Under the pieces are notes generated by a model, which saw only the letters and a list, made by a program, of their open reading frames with translations, had not been told where the DNA came from and ran no database searches. Shown here one piece after another: positions 46,340 through 57,553 of a DNA stretch of 64,000 bases (position 1 is its first letter; each line of letters starts with the position of its first letter). Where the stretch lies: assembly GCA_947034895.1 (NCBI GenBank), contig OX344764.1:52247348-52311347 (forward strand), in the 5' to 3' direction. The position numbers and the translations under genes are program-made. The stretch comes from Rhytidiadelphus loreus. Taxonomy: Eukaryota; Streptophyta; Bryopsida; Hypnales; Hylocomiaceae.

Positions 46340-46749
46340 ATACAAGGAGGGACAATTGTACAATCTTTATCAGAGGATATGGAAAAGTCAGACAACAATG
46401 AAGATGAAGATTCGGGATGGGATACTAGAGGTCATAGTAGCGGGGCAGAGGTGAAAGGAGATAGTGATTACCAACCTTCGGGATGAAAGGGATGTATAAT
46501 TCATTATTCAAGTGTTCATGATGAATTGTTACATGGAAGCATGTAACGGCAATTTAATTTTTGAACCTATCATTGTAATGCACATGAACTTAATGATGTT
46601 CAAAATATCATCAAGGTTTTTTGGTTTTTCAATAGTCAAGCACTATTGACTGAAATTACATTGTGTGCATCATTTTCTGGATCAAGTATTACCTACAAAA
46701 ATGTAATAGTATAATGCATCAAATTTGGCTTCATGTATTGTTGTTTTAT
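46340..46749. other. 3' flank of the hAT gene
   Basis: It begins with coding-like sequence (DNNEDEDSGWD in another frame), so the original gene may have ended about 150 bp later. The rest is AT-rich without features. Confidence 0.4.
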
Positions 46750-46754
46750 GGATG

Positions 46755-47060
46755 TCCGCCCGTCCGCGCCGTCCGCCGTCCACGCGGTCCCGTCTACCGT
46801 CCGCGCGGACATGTCCGCCGTCCACACGGTCCCCTCTGCCGTCCGCGCGGACACGTCCGCCGTCCACGCGGTCCCATTTGCCGTCCGCGCGGACACGTCC
46901 GCCGTCCGCGCCTTCCGTCCGCTGTCCGGGCGGACATGTCCGCCGTCCGCGCCATCTGTCCGCCCGTCGATCCGTCCGCCGACCACGCTGACCGCGCGTC
47001 CGCGTCGGCCGAACGGCCGACGGATGCCGTCCGATGGGCGCTGTCCACATCGTTCGCGCG
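46755..47060. repeat. GTCCGCGCGGAC cluster H, partly a 42-bp tandem repeat
   Basis: GTCCGCGCGG occurs at 46799, 46841 and 46883, 42 bp apart, with GTCCGCCGTCCACGCGGTCCC between. It is richly palindromic. Long frames on both strands are by-products of the multiple-of-three period. Confidence 0.85.
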
Positions 47061-47114
47061 TCCCAAAAATGTGGATGTCCGAAAAATGGATGTGATTTTG
47101 CCCCGGACGTTGAA

Positions 47115-47129
47115 ATTCGTTAACCCTGC
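47115..47129. other. Possible right terminus of the hAT element
   Basis: The sequence ends in TTAACCCTG after the GTCCGC cluster, the inverse of CAGGGTTAA, which fits a hAT end. No matching left end or 8-bp duplication was found. Confidence 0.35.
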
Positions 47130-47425
47130 CTATTTTCGGTCAAAAAAAAAAAAAAAATTTTTTTTTTTTTTTTTTTTTTTGGAATTTTTTTTTTCGAGTA
47201 CCATAAACGGGGGTAGCCCCAGGTAGCTCGAGGAACCCCGTCGGATCCGATTGAGGTTTTCGAGCTACCAGCCGGACCCCCTATTTTCAGTCAAATTTTA
47301 AATTTTTTAAATTTTTTTTTTTTTTCGAGTACCATAAACGGGGGTAGCCCCAGGTAGCTCGATGAACCCCGTCGGGTCCGACTGAGGTTTTCGAGCTACT
47401 AGCCGGACCTCCTATTTTTGGTCAA
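47130..47425. repeat. Two foldback copies with TCGGATCCGA core, separated by T tracts
   Basis: Copy one (47195-47290) and copy two (47325-47420) both read CGAGTACCATAAACGGGGGT, GGTAGCTCGA, CCCCGTCGG(A/G)TCCGA and TCGAGCTAC(C/T)AGCCGGACC. GGTAGCTCGA pairs with TCGAGCTACC across the core. The T tract before copy one is 28 or more bases. They belong to the same family as 11.6, 52.5 and 52.8 kb. Confidence 0.75.
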
Positions 47426-47857
47426 AAAAAGAAAGAAATGCCTCTTTGTTTTGCTTCAAGGCTAGTGGAATTTGAATTACTAGTTTTAAATTTTAGTTCA
47501 AATTAGTGATTGTGGTTTGGATTGAAGAGTATGAAGCTTAGTAACTTTGGATTAAAGTTTAATATGTTTTTGAAAATGAAATGTAATGAATGGATGAAAT
47601 TTAAATAAAAACCAATTAGTTACCGATTCTTAGGGGGGCTTTGTAGTCTCTTCTTAGGTCAATCGCCTCCGACTAATTTTGGACAAGCCTTTGCTAAATC
47701 TCCTAGAATTGATTCCTGTTTCAAGAATTTAAGAATTTTCAATGTTGGAGTCAATTGGCAAGACACGGCGGGGGGGCTATAAGCATGGTACATCACGCAT
47801 GTGGTGCGTCATACTTTTGAATTTGAATTTAGTTTTTTTTGGGCCATTACTATTTAG

Positions 47858-48147
47858 TCATTAGAAGAGATTTCAGCCCCCTGGAGGGCTGTGAGTTCCC
47901 AGACTGCGGGAACTCGTTCGCAGGGGGCCGCAGCAACTTGCAGACGTGGAATGGCGACTTCCACGTCGGAAAAAAATAAAATTTTTTTTTCTGTTTTCTT
48001 TTGCATTTCAAGAGTAAAACTTTTTTTTTTTTTTTTTTTTGAAATTTTTTTATCGGGAACAGCTGTTCCCCGAAAAACTGCAGGGGGACAGTTCCCCCGC
48101 AGCTGCTTGAAACGGCCCTCCAGGGGTCCGAAAACTCCTCTAATGGA
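47858..48147. mobile_element. MITE-like foldback element, ~290 bp
   Basis: The left end TCATTAGAAGAGATTTCAG..CCCTGGAGGGC and the inverse of the right end TCCATTAGAGGAGTTTTCGG..CCCTGGAGGGC match over more than 30 bp. Inner parts (TGCGGGAAC, CGCAGGGGG) also pair. There is no coding capacity. A target duplication is not clear. Confidence 0.65.
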
Positions 48148-48480
48148 TACTTTTGTGGGCCAAGGATGGTTTCATTCATTAATTTTTTCTAGTTATATGC
48201 AAATTTGAGAAGTTTGTGGTACTAAGATAGTTTTTGTTGACATTGATTAATTCTTGGATTTTCATAAATTCATTTAATGTGACATCTTTGCATATAGTAT
48301 TGATGATCTTTATAGTGACTGTATATTAAACCAAGATTATTTGATGAGAAACATAGCTTAGAGATTTTGTTTTATAAATTATTCTAATTTTCTTCTTAAA
48401 AATTATACATTTCATTTTGTACTTTGTAAGAATTTTTTTTTTCTTGTCTAGAGTTCAATTGTTAACATTGTCTTGTTGTC
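48148..48480. other. AT-rich spacer
   Basis: No feature recognised. Confidence 0.4.
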
Positions 48481-48484
48481 TCGT

Positions 48485-50136
48485 GTAGATTCAATTGTTC
48501 AAGTGCAATGAGGAGATGTTGGTCAAGCTTCAACCTCAAAGGTGCATCATAACATAGTTCTTGTTGCGGATGTGGCAAGTCCATTATAACAATGACTTCG
48601 ACAAATGCAAACATCGAGATATCTAGTAACAAGTCAACTAAGAAAGCTACTGAAGTCATGCTCCATTCTATTCTTTGAAGAAATCAAAGTTCTTTGTATG
48701 GAACAAAATTCATTGTCTATTGGCGTGAATGAGTCATATTTCTAGGCTTCATGCAACAAAGATGTCTTGGCCTATTACAGTGAATTGTATTGTTCTCAAT
48801 ACCAAGGACAAGATCAAATTGATCATGCAGGTTATGCATGGCATAAACGAGTGAGTGACTTCTTTTGCAAACCCATTTGGATTTTACTCATCTACAATTT
48901 ATTTGTTATTCAAGGTATATAAAAAGATTTTTCATCACTACATTGAAATCCAAATCCATTGAGGACTCCCATATAAAGACCAAATTGGTTCACATATTAT
49001 ATTGAGTGCAAAGGTACAATCTTCTATCCTTGTCCAAGTTTATAAAGATGTTGAGGACATTAGATGTGAAGAAATATGTTTTCCATACATCTAGAAAAAC
49101 TTGACACTGGATGCCAATTGATATTTTTCTAACTTTCATGTTCCAAGTGAGATTTAGATTATGTAGGATTGTTGTTTTTCAAATTATTATTTTGTATTTT
49201 GTGGTTTGATTAATTTATATTATTTTCTAATTGAAAAGTCACTTGAATCATGCAACAACATATTGTACTTGCAACGGATGCTACAAAATGAAAGTGTAAT
49301 GAGACAATCCCATTTCAAAAAGAACCCTAAACTCATCATTGCAAATGCCATGAGATTGGGAGCTAAGCAAAAGTCCACCAAGTTGTACTTGAAGATGATC
49401 AAGTTAGTCATGGTGGATAACTCTGCTCACGGTCTTGAGTTCTTAGAAGAGGCTCACACACACTTTAGAATTTTAGACTGCATCACAACTATAGGTGACT
49501 ATTGAATTCAATTATTATGGATTCTAAGTCTAATTTGCAAAGTGAATCTTTGAACTAATGTATATAATATTAATTTCAAGTGTATCTATTATTGTTTGTT
49601 ATGGCATAGGCTACTACATTGTAGCATTGGAAGAGGATAAGGACCTTTTTCACGCCATTATCAAACGCATGAAGAAATGCACCTCAGTTGTAGCAATAAC
49701 ATGACTGCCACTATTAGTTGTGATATTCCAAGATCTAAACACTACGACTATGGCACCTCTTAAGTTTGCTTAGAAGTCAAAATTTTGCAAGTAAGCTAGC
49801 AATTTTTCATATCCTTTTTCTTCATGTCAAGTTTTAAGCTTGTAAGTTTAACATTGTTTTACATCTATTTTTAGCCGTATGGAATTGACATCAGTAGATA
49901 GGATGATAAAGTCACAAAGTCTTTTCTTCAGTCTAGAGAAGAATTTTCCACCTTCTTGTGTCTATCGAGCAGATGGCATCAACATTTGCGGACTTTGGCT
50001 GCTCTAAACCAAAACGCCATAAAGATACTTATGCTTTGAAAATTTTGGATTTATAGATGGCAGTGCCTCCAAGGGTAGAGAGACTTTAAAGCCATCAACA
50101 ATTGAAGGTTCTATAACCAAATCCACTACGACTTAG
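48485..50136 (+). pseudogene. ParB-like/methyltransferase-like gene, internally deleted older copy (X1)
   Basis: It is a decayed and shortened copy of the gene at 50500-55223. The parts matching its ParB-like exon (48680-48850), second exon (48945-49135), third exon (49265-49455), the methyltransferase motif-I exon (49475-49500 and 49600-49700) and the last exon (49880-50136) are found in order. The central exons are missing. Residues around the motif are recognisable (IVALEEDKDLF). Many stops are present. It ends, like the other copy, ~350 bp before a GCTCACA/CAACCCTG terminus. Confidence 0.7.
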
Positions 50137-50388
50137 ACTCTTGAGATTGACATATCTCTTGAGTCAAACTATAATGTGTGGATTTTAGAATTATGAGTGG
50201 ATTTGTGTATTTTATGGCTACATTTTGGACATTTGCTATTTTCATTTGGATTTTTTTCATCATAATGTCTATAAAAAATGATTGCATTTGCTTGTGGCAA
50301 AAAATATCTTCTAAATACATTTGCAAGTGCATCAAATTTCATTAAAATGACTTCACATTTCCTGAAATTTATAATGTAATAAACCCAC

Positions 50389-50490
50389 GATCATAGGTCC
50401 CAACTTGTTTATACTACAAAAAAAAATTCCCGCTCACAGGTTCACAAGCTCACAGGCTCATACTCACAGGCTCACACGCTAGCAACCCTG
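50389..50490. repeat. GCTCACA-rich hAT-like right terminus of copy X1
   Basis: ATCATAGGTCCCAACTTG, then AATTCCCGCTCACAGG, AAGCTCACAGGCTCA and CACGCTAGCAACCCTG. It matches 55477-55568. The 8 bases after it are AGCTAGAA; no partner was found upstream. Confidence 0.6.
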
Positions 50491-52514
50491 AGCTAGAAAT
50501 TTGGGTCCTAGGTGAAGGAGATGCAATGGACGAGGATGCTGTTGAGGATGAGAAGAAAGAGCTTCTTGAAGATGAACTCCGCCTCATTCAAAAGGTGGAC
50601 TCTGTGGCAACACTTACGTCTTTGCAAATGCAACCCGAGAAGCTATTTCGGTTTCCAATCCCTTTGTGCAGGCTAGTGGCGATGCCAATGGTTCGACGAA
50701 CTTTGGCTTGTGATATAAAGAAGCTAGAGCACGAGTTTTGCCACATGTACCGACCAGGAGCTACCGCCCTCTACGTTTCCACTACAAACAAGGCAGGTGA
50801 AAGCATGGATTTCACAAATGAAGAGATGAGCAGTTGGGGACCGCCTTGGAAAAAGGCCAATGACGAGTTTATGGAGCATATAAATTCACATGCGGAACTG
50901 CATTTTTTAAAGAATGCTAAGCTCTTTGTATGTGACGGAAATTATCGTTTGAGAGCGTGGATGAGTCATATCTTTAGACTCCATCAAACAGAGGAGGTAT
51001 GGTACATGGCAATGGATTGTATAGTTCTTGACACCAAAGGTAAAGTGGAGCTAGTCATGCAGGTCATGCATGACATAAACAAGTAAGTCTCTTTTCATAA
51101 AAATTAACCACTTCTATATTTTAGTAGATTTTTGTTGACTTCCTACTAATTAGCTATGATATGTTCGAAAAGCAAATTGTAATTGACTTCATGGAAATAC
51201 AGATCGACTGAGGACTCCCATATGAAGACCAACTTGGTTCACACGTTGTATAGGGTGCAAAAGTACTGCCTTCTACCCTTGCACAAGTTTATGGAGATGT
51301 TGAGGCCATCAGAGGTGAAGAAGTGTATGGCACCAATTACTAGGAAAACCTGGTACTCGATGCCTGCTGATGTTTTCACAGCTTTCATGTTTCGGGTAAG
51401 ATTTCAATTGTTAAAATTTTCTTGCTGGAAAATGTTTTAGTGTTGACTATTATTTTTTCGGGGGTGGAGATTTGTTTTTCTCTTTTTATTTTAATTATGT
51501 TAATGAGACCTACTTCATTGCAGCAAGAGATTTTAGTTGCTGCGGATTCTGCGGGACGAAAATACACTGACACGACGTCGGTGGAGGAGAGAAGCAATCC
51601 CGGCATTGCAAATGCCATGAGAATGTGGGCTACAAAGAAGTCGAACAAATTATATATGAAGATGATGAAGTTAGTAGCAGTGGCTAATCCCGTCAATGGT
51701 CTACAATTTCTAGAAGAGGTAAATTGATATTCATATAAATGACTTATAATAACATTGTACTTTGATCTTCATTTTTTTTAAAGTATAAACATTTATTATA
51801 ATTTTGCAGGTAGAGAGGCACTGGAGTAATAATGAAGCCCCCGAGATGACACTCGAGAAATTGCAGTTAGTGGCTACTTGTCACACTACTCTTCATCACA
51901 AAATAAAGTTCTTAAAGTGGTGGAATGTATCTCTGCCCTCTCATGAGGCTTGGAAGTTTCCGGTAAAGCCGGTTTCAAAGACACTCCTTGGGCCTTTCTT
52001 GAACAGATGCCTATGGTGGGTTGGGGTAAGTACTTCAAAGCTAGCTTGAAAAATTTTGCTTGCATTTACAATTGTTTTAAACAATGTTCTCTTTAACACA
52101 TTTACACGCACATGACTTTGTAGATGATGAAAGCTAATTTATGGGTTTTTTGGAGAAGATCGGAGATGCAGCGGTGGAGTACTTTGAAGGGGTGGTGAGA
52201 GACGATAACATTCCAATCAACATAGCTGTTCTACAATGCCCAGAGCACCTAGTGGATTACGTGGAAGGATGGAGGAGGAAGATTTGGGAGCAAGGTTTCA
52301 TGGCGCATTTAAAAGGAGCAAACTATTTCAAGAAGGGTGTTTCCTTCATGAATTTTGAAGGCTCTAGCCAAGTAGTTTGGAGAGTTCTTTTCCGGTTTGT
52401 TTTCTGAACTTTCTATAAGTCAATTATCTAATCAAGGATGGAGATTATTCATTTCAATTCATGAATTTGATCTAATGGTATAACATCTATTAAAATAATG
52501 ACTTGAATTTTAGA

Positions 52515-52613
52515 GGTGTACCAAAAGTTGGGGGTCAAGCTAGTACCTTCAAGACCATAGTTGGATCCGACGAAGGTCTTTGAGATGCCAAGTAGACCTC
52601 CAATTTTTGTTTC
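52515..52613. repeat. Foldback sequence, decayed copy, in an intron
   Basis: GGTGTACCAAAAGTTGGGGG at its left end is identical to the copy at 52740. The core is TTGGATCCGACGAAGGTC, and the right arm is partly decayed. Confidence 0.8.
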
Positions 52614-52739
52614 CAAATGGGGTTCCATTTCATTTTTCTTTATTCTAGCTTACCTTTCTATGTTATTGGGAATCCTATTCATAAATTATTTATTGTATTA
52701 TTTCCTTGGGTTCACTTTGGAACTAAGTGAAAACGAGTA

Positions 52740-52841
52740 GGTGTACCAAAAGTTGGGGGTCCAAGTGGTACCTGCAAGACCTTAGTCGGATCCAACTAAG
52801 GTCTTGGAGGTACCACCTGGACCCCCAACTTTTGGTACACC
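52740..52841. repeat. Near-perfect 102-bp palindrome in an intron of the ParB-methyltransferase gene
   Basis: The two 51-bp arms meet at the centre of GGATCC (52790/52791). I count three mismatches in 51 pairs. The ends read GGTGTACCAAAAG and CTTTTGGTACACC. It is the best-preserved member of the GTCGGATCCGAC family, and there is no loop. Confidence 0.9.
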
Positions 52842-55476
52842 ATGTGGTTTTAATGTTTCTTTCCCAATATCTATATTTTTTTAAATCGTCATGTGAAATT
52901 CTTTATTTAATTTCTATTGTTTTATTTAATTTCCATTTTTGGGGGGACGTGTTTTTTTATGCACCAAAACTAATTTATTTCTGGTAGAGGTTGGAACTTG
53001 TATGTAATTGATTTTCCTCATTGACCTTCAAATATTTCAAGTTGGAGCTCCTTCCAAAAGGTGCAATTTCCTAGAGTGATCTTCCTCATTTTTTGTCTAC
53101 ATGGCTTGATCGTAGTTCGGCGGATTGCATGTATACTACGAACCAACTTCGGACATTCACAACAACTCATCTCAGTGGAGGAGGGTGGTATTTGGAATGC
53201 CACATTACCTTCTCGCCATCGTCAGAAGTGGAGTACAAGAAGTCATTTGACGACCTTGGTGCCATTGACTTGGACGTTGAGGAGTTCATAGGCCTTAGTG
53301 AGAGACAAAAGAGGAGGGCCATCAACAAGAGGGAGCACAATGACAAAAAGAAGGAAGCTCGGGAGAAACTTATCTTCAGCACGAAGGAGAAAAAAGAAGT
53401 TGGTAGAATTGCAAAGTTGGCAGAGAAGGAGCAGGTGAAGGAAAAGGAAAAGGAAAAGAAGGTAAAGGCCAAAGGCAAGAAAAAGGTGGACCCTAAAGCC
53501 TCAATTCCAGCATCTTCTACAGTGGATCAAGTCTCGCAAATGCAAGGCACATCTCAGATCGAAGTGAAGAGGAAGGCCCTCTCACAATTGACTAAGGACG
53601 TCATCACTCATGGAACCCAAGCTCTTGTCTTTCTTGAAGATGAAGGAGATGACATTGAGGATTTGATCCTAAATATTTCTATTGATGACCTTGTGGATGA
53701 CATGCGGTCTCCTAAGTCGACTTGGTATTCAGAGATTACGGATTTTTTGAAGAAGGTACAATTTCCTTTTTTTTTAGTAAATATGTATTTTGAGTGGAAT
53801 GACATGAGATTCATCTGAATTCATAACTCATTTTTGTGAATGCGACTTTATTGTAGGTATCACCAGGGAAGTCTTGATTTTTTTACGGTGTAGTTAATCG
53901 AAGGCCAGGGGTGGATCTCATCTTCTTCGATTGTCTGGAGAATCTACCTGTTCCAGGGATTTCTAGTACAAAAAATGAGGTTCCGGCATGGAACGAAGAC
54001 ATTGAGTACAAGGCTATGCAGTCAGTATTTGCTTTTGCGGAAAGGCATCTACAGGACCTTGGATGTTTGATAATTATCCACTCATTCTCTGTGGCTTCCA
54101 AAAGCGCAATTAAAGGATTGTATGAGATTTATCCAATGTTAAAGAAGGAGTGGTTGGGCATGAATCGCCTGCATTTGACTTCGGCATTGGATAACACAAC
54201 CACGGTAAGTATAATGTCAAATTTTTAGCAAAATGATGTTAGTTTATCATTCATTTTGTAATTCAATTCTTACATTTTGGGGGGGAGATGTTTGCAGACG
54301 CAGAAGTTTTCAATTACCTTTTTTGTGAAGGATTTGGGTGCGAAAGGAAAATCCAACTTCTCTTTCAAATACACACAGATGATGAAGAGTGCGGGTCTTG
54401 ACATTGGATGTGACAATATCTTGATGAACTTCACCAAAGAAAGCGACTTGGCAATGGATGGCTCTAAGCCATGGCGTGGGGCTCGAGAAAAAGACCCCCG
54501 GTTTTTTCAACTCCTTGAAGTCACAACCGATGAAGGAGATGTAGTGCTAGATTGCACTGCAACTACAAGTGCAAATTGAATACTCTAACTACGGATTCGA
54601 TTTGTAATTTGTAAATGCATTATTCAACTTATTTATTTGGTGTTATTCAATCTGGACAAGTGCATCTATTACCGCTTGTCGTGGTACAGGGCGTCACATT
54701 GTGGCGTTAGAGGAGGATGGGGACATTTTTAAAGCCATCCTTGAACCCATGAAGAAGTCTATCCCGGTTGTAGCGCCAACACAACCACTAGTGGCAGTTC
54801 CGGAATCTGAAGATCCGGACAGTATCCCATTGTAGCTCGCAAGTTTGCCCGGAAGACACCATTGAGTAAGTAAGTTTGCAACTTTTCTGTATTTCCTTTT
54901 TTCCATAACATGTTTGACGTTTTGTGATCTAAGATTGTTTCACTTCTACTTGCAGTTTTCAACGATTGACATCAGTAGGTGGATTGATGAAGACACAAAG
55001 ACTTCTCTTGAGTCCAGATAAGCCTTTTCATCTTCTTGTCTATGCCAAGAAAATGGCATCGGCATTTGCAGAGTTTGGTTGTTATAAACCAAAACGCCGT
55101 AAAGATACGTATGCTTTGAATGTTTTGGATTTTATAGATGGTAGTGCATGTGAGGGTCGAGAGACTTCAGAGTCATCATCATCTACGATTGACGGTTCTG
55201 CGACAGCATCCACTGCCACTTAGACTCTTGAGATTCACATCTCTTGAGTTGAACTATTATGTATGGATTTTTATTATGATTTGGATTTGTGTGTTTTATG
55301 ACTATATCTTGGATGCTTGTTATTTGAATTTGAATTTTTTACACCTAGTGACCTAGATGACTATTGACAATAATCACAATTTATCCTAAACCCTAAAACA
55401 TCATCCACATACATTTGCAAGTTCCTCAAATTCCATTATAATGACTCTATATTTGCTAAAATTTAAATATTCTAAA

Positions 55477-55568
55477 TCTACGGTCATAGGTACCAAACTT
55501 GTTTTTTCTTTGCAAAAAATTCCCCGCTCACAGGCTCACGCTCACAAGCTCACATGCTAGCAACCCTG
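55477..55568. repeat. GCTCACA-rich hAT-like right terminus of copy X2
   Basis: GGTCATAGGTACCAAACTTG, then CCCCGCTCACAGGCTCACG, CTCACAAGCTCACATGCTAG and CAACCCTG. It has the same structure as 50389-50490 and is the inverse of the 9390 end. The next 8 bases are CTTTGAAG. Confidence 0.6.
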
Positions 55569-57375
55569 CTTTGAAGCCTTCTCTGGGCTAAGAGGTACCT
55601 TCTATAGGATCCAATTAATCATATTTGGGTTCCAAAGAGCCTTTTGTTGGTTCAAAGGGACCTTTACAAAGATCCCAAAGCCTTCAAATGACTCCCCTCC
55701 CCTCAAAGGCATAGAGTCCACTGGGACCAAAAAATTACTTCTTGGATCCAAGAAGCCTCTTCTAGCACCAAAAGTCTATCTAATGATATACCCAATAAAT
55801 TAAAGGAGAGTCAATGGTATTAAAAAATGACTTTTTGAATTCAAAGTCTAGAGCCTTCTTTAGAACCAAAAGTCTATCTAATGACAAATGGAAAAAAATT
55901 AAGAAAGACTTTGGCACCAAAGAAAGGCTTGTTGATCTGTGTAGCCATTTAGAGTCCCTTACAACCTTCATTGAAAAAGCTCTTAGGAAATAAGAAATGG
56001 CTCTTTGGAATTCGAGGAGCCGTCTTCATGTTCCAAAGAGCCTTCCATGGAAGAACCGAATGGCAGCAAGAAAAGCCTCCTCGGATCCAAAGAGCCTTTA
56101 GGGGTCCTTTAGAGCCTTCATTGGAAGAGCCCGTGGAAACAAGGTAGGGCTTTTTGAAATCCAAGGAGCCTTCTTTGGAAGAGCCCTTTAGTATCAAAAA
56201 AAGGCTCCTCGGATTCGAAGAGCCCTCTTGAGTTCTTTAGAGCCTTTATTAGGTCAACCCTTGGGAACCAATGGAAGCCTTCTTAGAATCTGAGGAGCCT
56301 TTCTTGGCATTCAAGGAGCCTTATTTCAAAGAGCCCATTAGCACCAAAAAAAGGCTCCTTGGATTCAAGGAGCCTATTGGGATTCCTTAAAGCCTAAATT
56401 GGAAGAGCTTTTAGGAACCAAAAGAAGGCTTTTCGGAGGCTTTTCGGATTCCAAAGAACCTTCCTTGGGTTCCAAGAAGCCTCCCCTGCAAAAAATCTTT
56501 GGCACCAAAAATAGACTCCTCGGAACCAAGAAGCTTTCATTTGGTTCCGAAGAATCTCCCTTGGTTTTTGAGGAGCCTCCCTTACAAGAACTCTTTGACA
56601 CCAACAATAGGCTCTTCAAATTCGAGAAGCCTCGTTTATAAGAACTCTTTGACACCAACAATAGGCTCCTCAAATTCGAGAAGCCTCCCTTGTAAGAACT
56701 CTTTGACACCAACAATAGGCCACTTCTCAAATTCGAGGAGCCTTTTTTGTCCTTAAAAGCCTTCATTCAAAGAGCTTTTGGGAACCGAAAGAAGGCTCTT
56801 CGGAATCGAAGAGCCTCTCTTGCAAGAACCCTTTGTTATCAAAAATAGGCTCTTCAAAATCAACCAACATTTTTTGTCCTTGAAATCCTTCATTGAAAGA
56901 GCCTTTGGGAACAGAGAGAAGGCTCCTCAGAATCGAGGAGCCTTCCTTGGGTTTTGAGAAACCTCCCTTGATTTTCAAGGAGCCTCCCTTGCAAGAACCC
57001 TTTGGCACCAAAAATAGACTCCTCAAAACTGAGGAGCCTTTTTAAGGTTTTGAAGAGCCTCCCTGTAAAAACTCTTTGGCACCAAAAATAGGCTCCTTGG
57101 AATCAAGGAGCCTTCCTTGGGTTCTTTTAAGAACTCTTTGGCACCAAGAATAGGCTCCTCGGAACTAGGGAGCCTTTTTGTCCTCAAAAGCCTTCATTGA
57201 GAGAGTTTTGGAAACCAAAAGAAGGCTCCTCAGAATTGAGGAGCCTTCCTTAGGTTCTGAGGAGCTTCCCTTGGATTTCGAAGAGCCTCTCTTGCATTCC
57301 GAAGAGCCTCTCTTGCAAGAACCCTTTTACACCAAAAATAGGCTCCTTGGAACCGAGGAGCCTTCACTTCTAGAA
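55569..57375. repeat. Array of short palindromes, GGCTCCTYGGAATCGAGGAGCC type, part 1
   Basis: Units of roughly 60-130 bp each contain a 22-26-bp near-palindrome (for example 56917, 57090-57112, 57223-57244, 57340-57362) followed by CTTCCTTGGGTTC or CTCCCTTGCAAGAAC and CTTTGGCACCAAAAATA. The palindrome is kept even where spacers differ, with paired changes such as CTCCTTGG..CAAGGAG against CTCTTCGG..GAAGAG. No protein is encoded. Confidence 0.85.
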
Positions 57376-57432
57376 AATGGTGTCCAAATCAATAAAAAAA
57401 GTTGCCACTTTTTTGTACATTTTGGCAAGCTC

Positions 57433-57553
57433 TTTATACAAATGGGGTAGTAGAAGGTAGAACAAACCATATGGGATATGTGAACCACTCATAGCCTTAA
57501 TTTACATATCCCATATGGTTTGTTCTACCTTCTACCACCCCATTTGTATAAAA
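57433..57553. repeat. 121-bp foldback with ~48-bp arms
   Basis: Arms 57433-57482 (TTTATACAAATGGGGTAGTA onward) and 57502-57553 (ending CCCCATTTGTATAAA) pair with one mismatch and a ~20-nt loop. It is either a small MITE or a hairpin RNA source. Confidence 0.85.

Larger units (their letters stand above)
50500..55223 (+). pseudogene. ParB-like domain / DNA-methyltransferase-fold fusion gene, about ten exons, damaged (X2)
   Basis: Exons by splice signals and frame: 50505-51083, 51203-51395, 51524-51718, 51810-52025, 52124-~52394, ~53030-53755, ~53861-54204, 54298-~54570, ~54650-54869, 54956-55223. Exon 1 holds a ParB-like core (KLFVCDGNYRLRAWMSH), and exons 1-2 join in frame as DINKSTEDSHMKTN. 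Exon 6 has a Lys/Glu-rich coil. Exon 7 has DLIFFDCLENLPVPG, at the place of the catalytic DPPY motif but without the PP. Exons 8-9 give DVVLDCTATTSASITACRG then TGRHIVALEEDGDIF, a good motif I (SAM-binding) of N4/N6 DNA methyltransferases. ParB-methylase fusions are known in bacteria and phages. Damage: a shift near 52140, stops near 53072 and 53876, a shift near 54835, and unclear splicing at 54569. Exon 5-6 intron carries two foldback insertions. Probably inactive; role unknown. Confidence 0.7.

Noticed and set aside
46663..47226. Arg/Pro-rich frames of up to 187 codons
   Set aside because: They run through the GTCCGC cluster and a 42-bp repeat. Composition reflects the repeat only.
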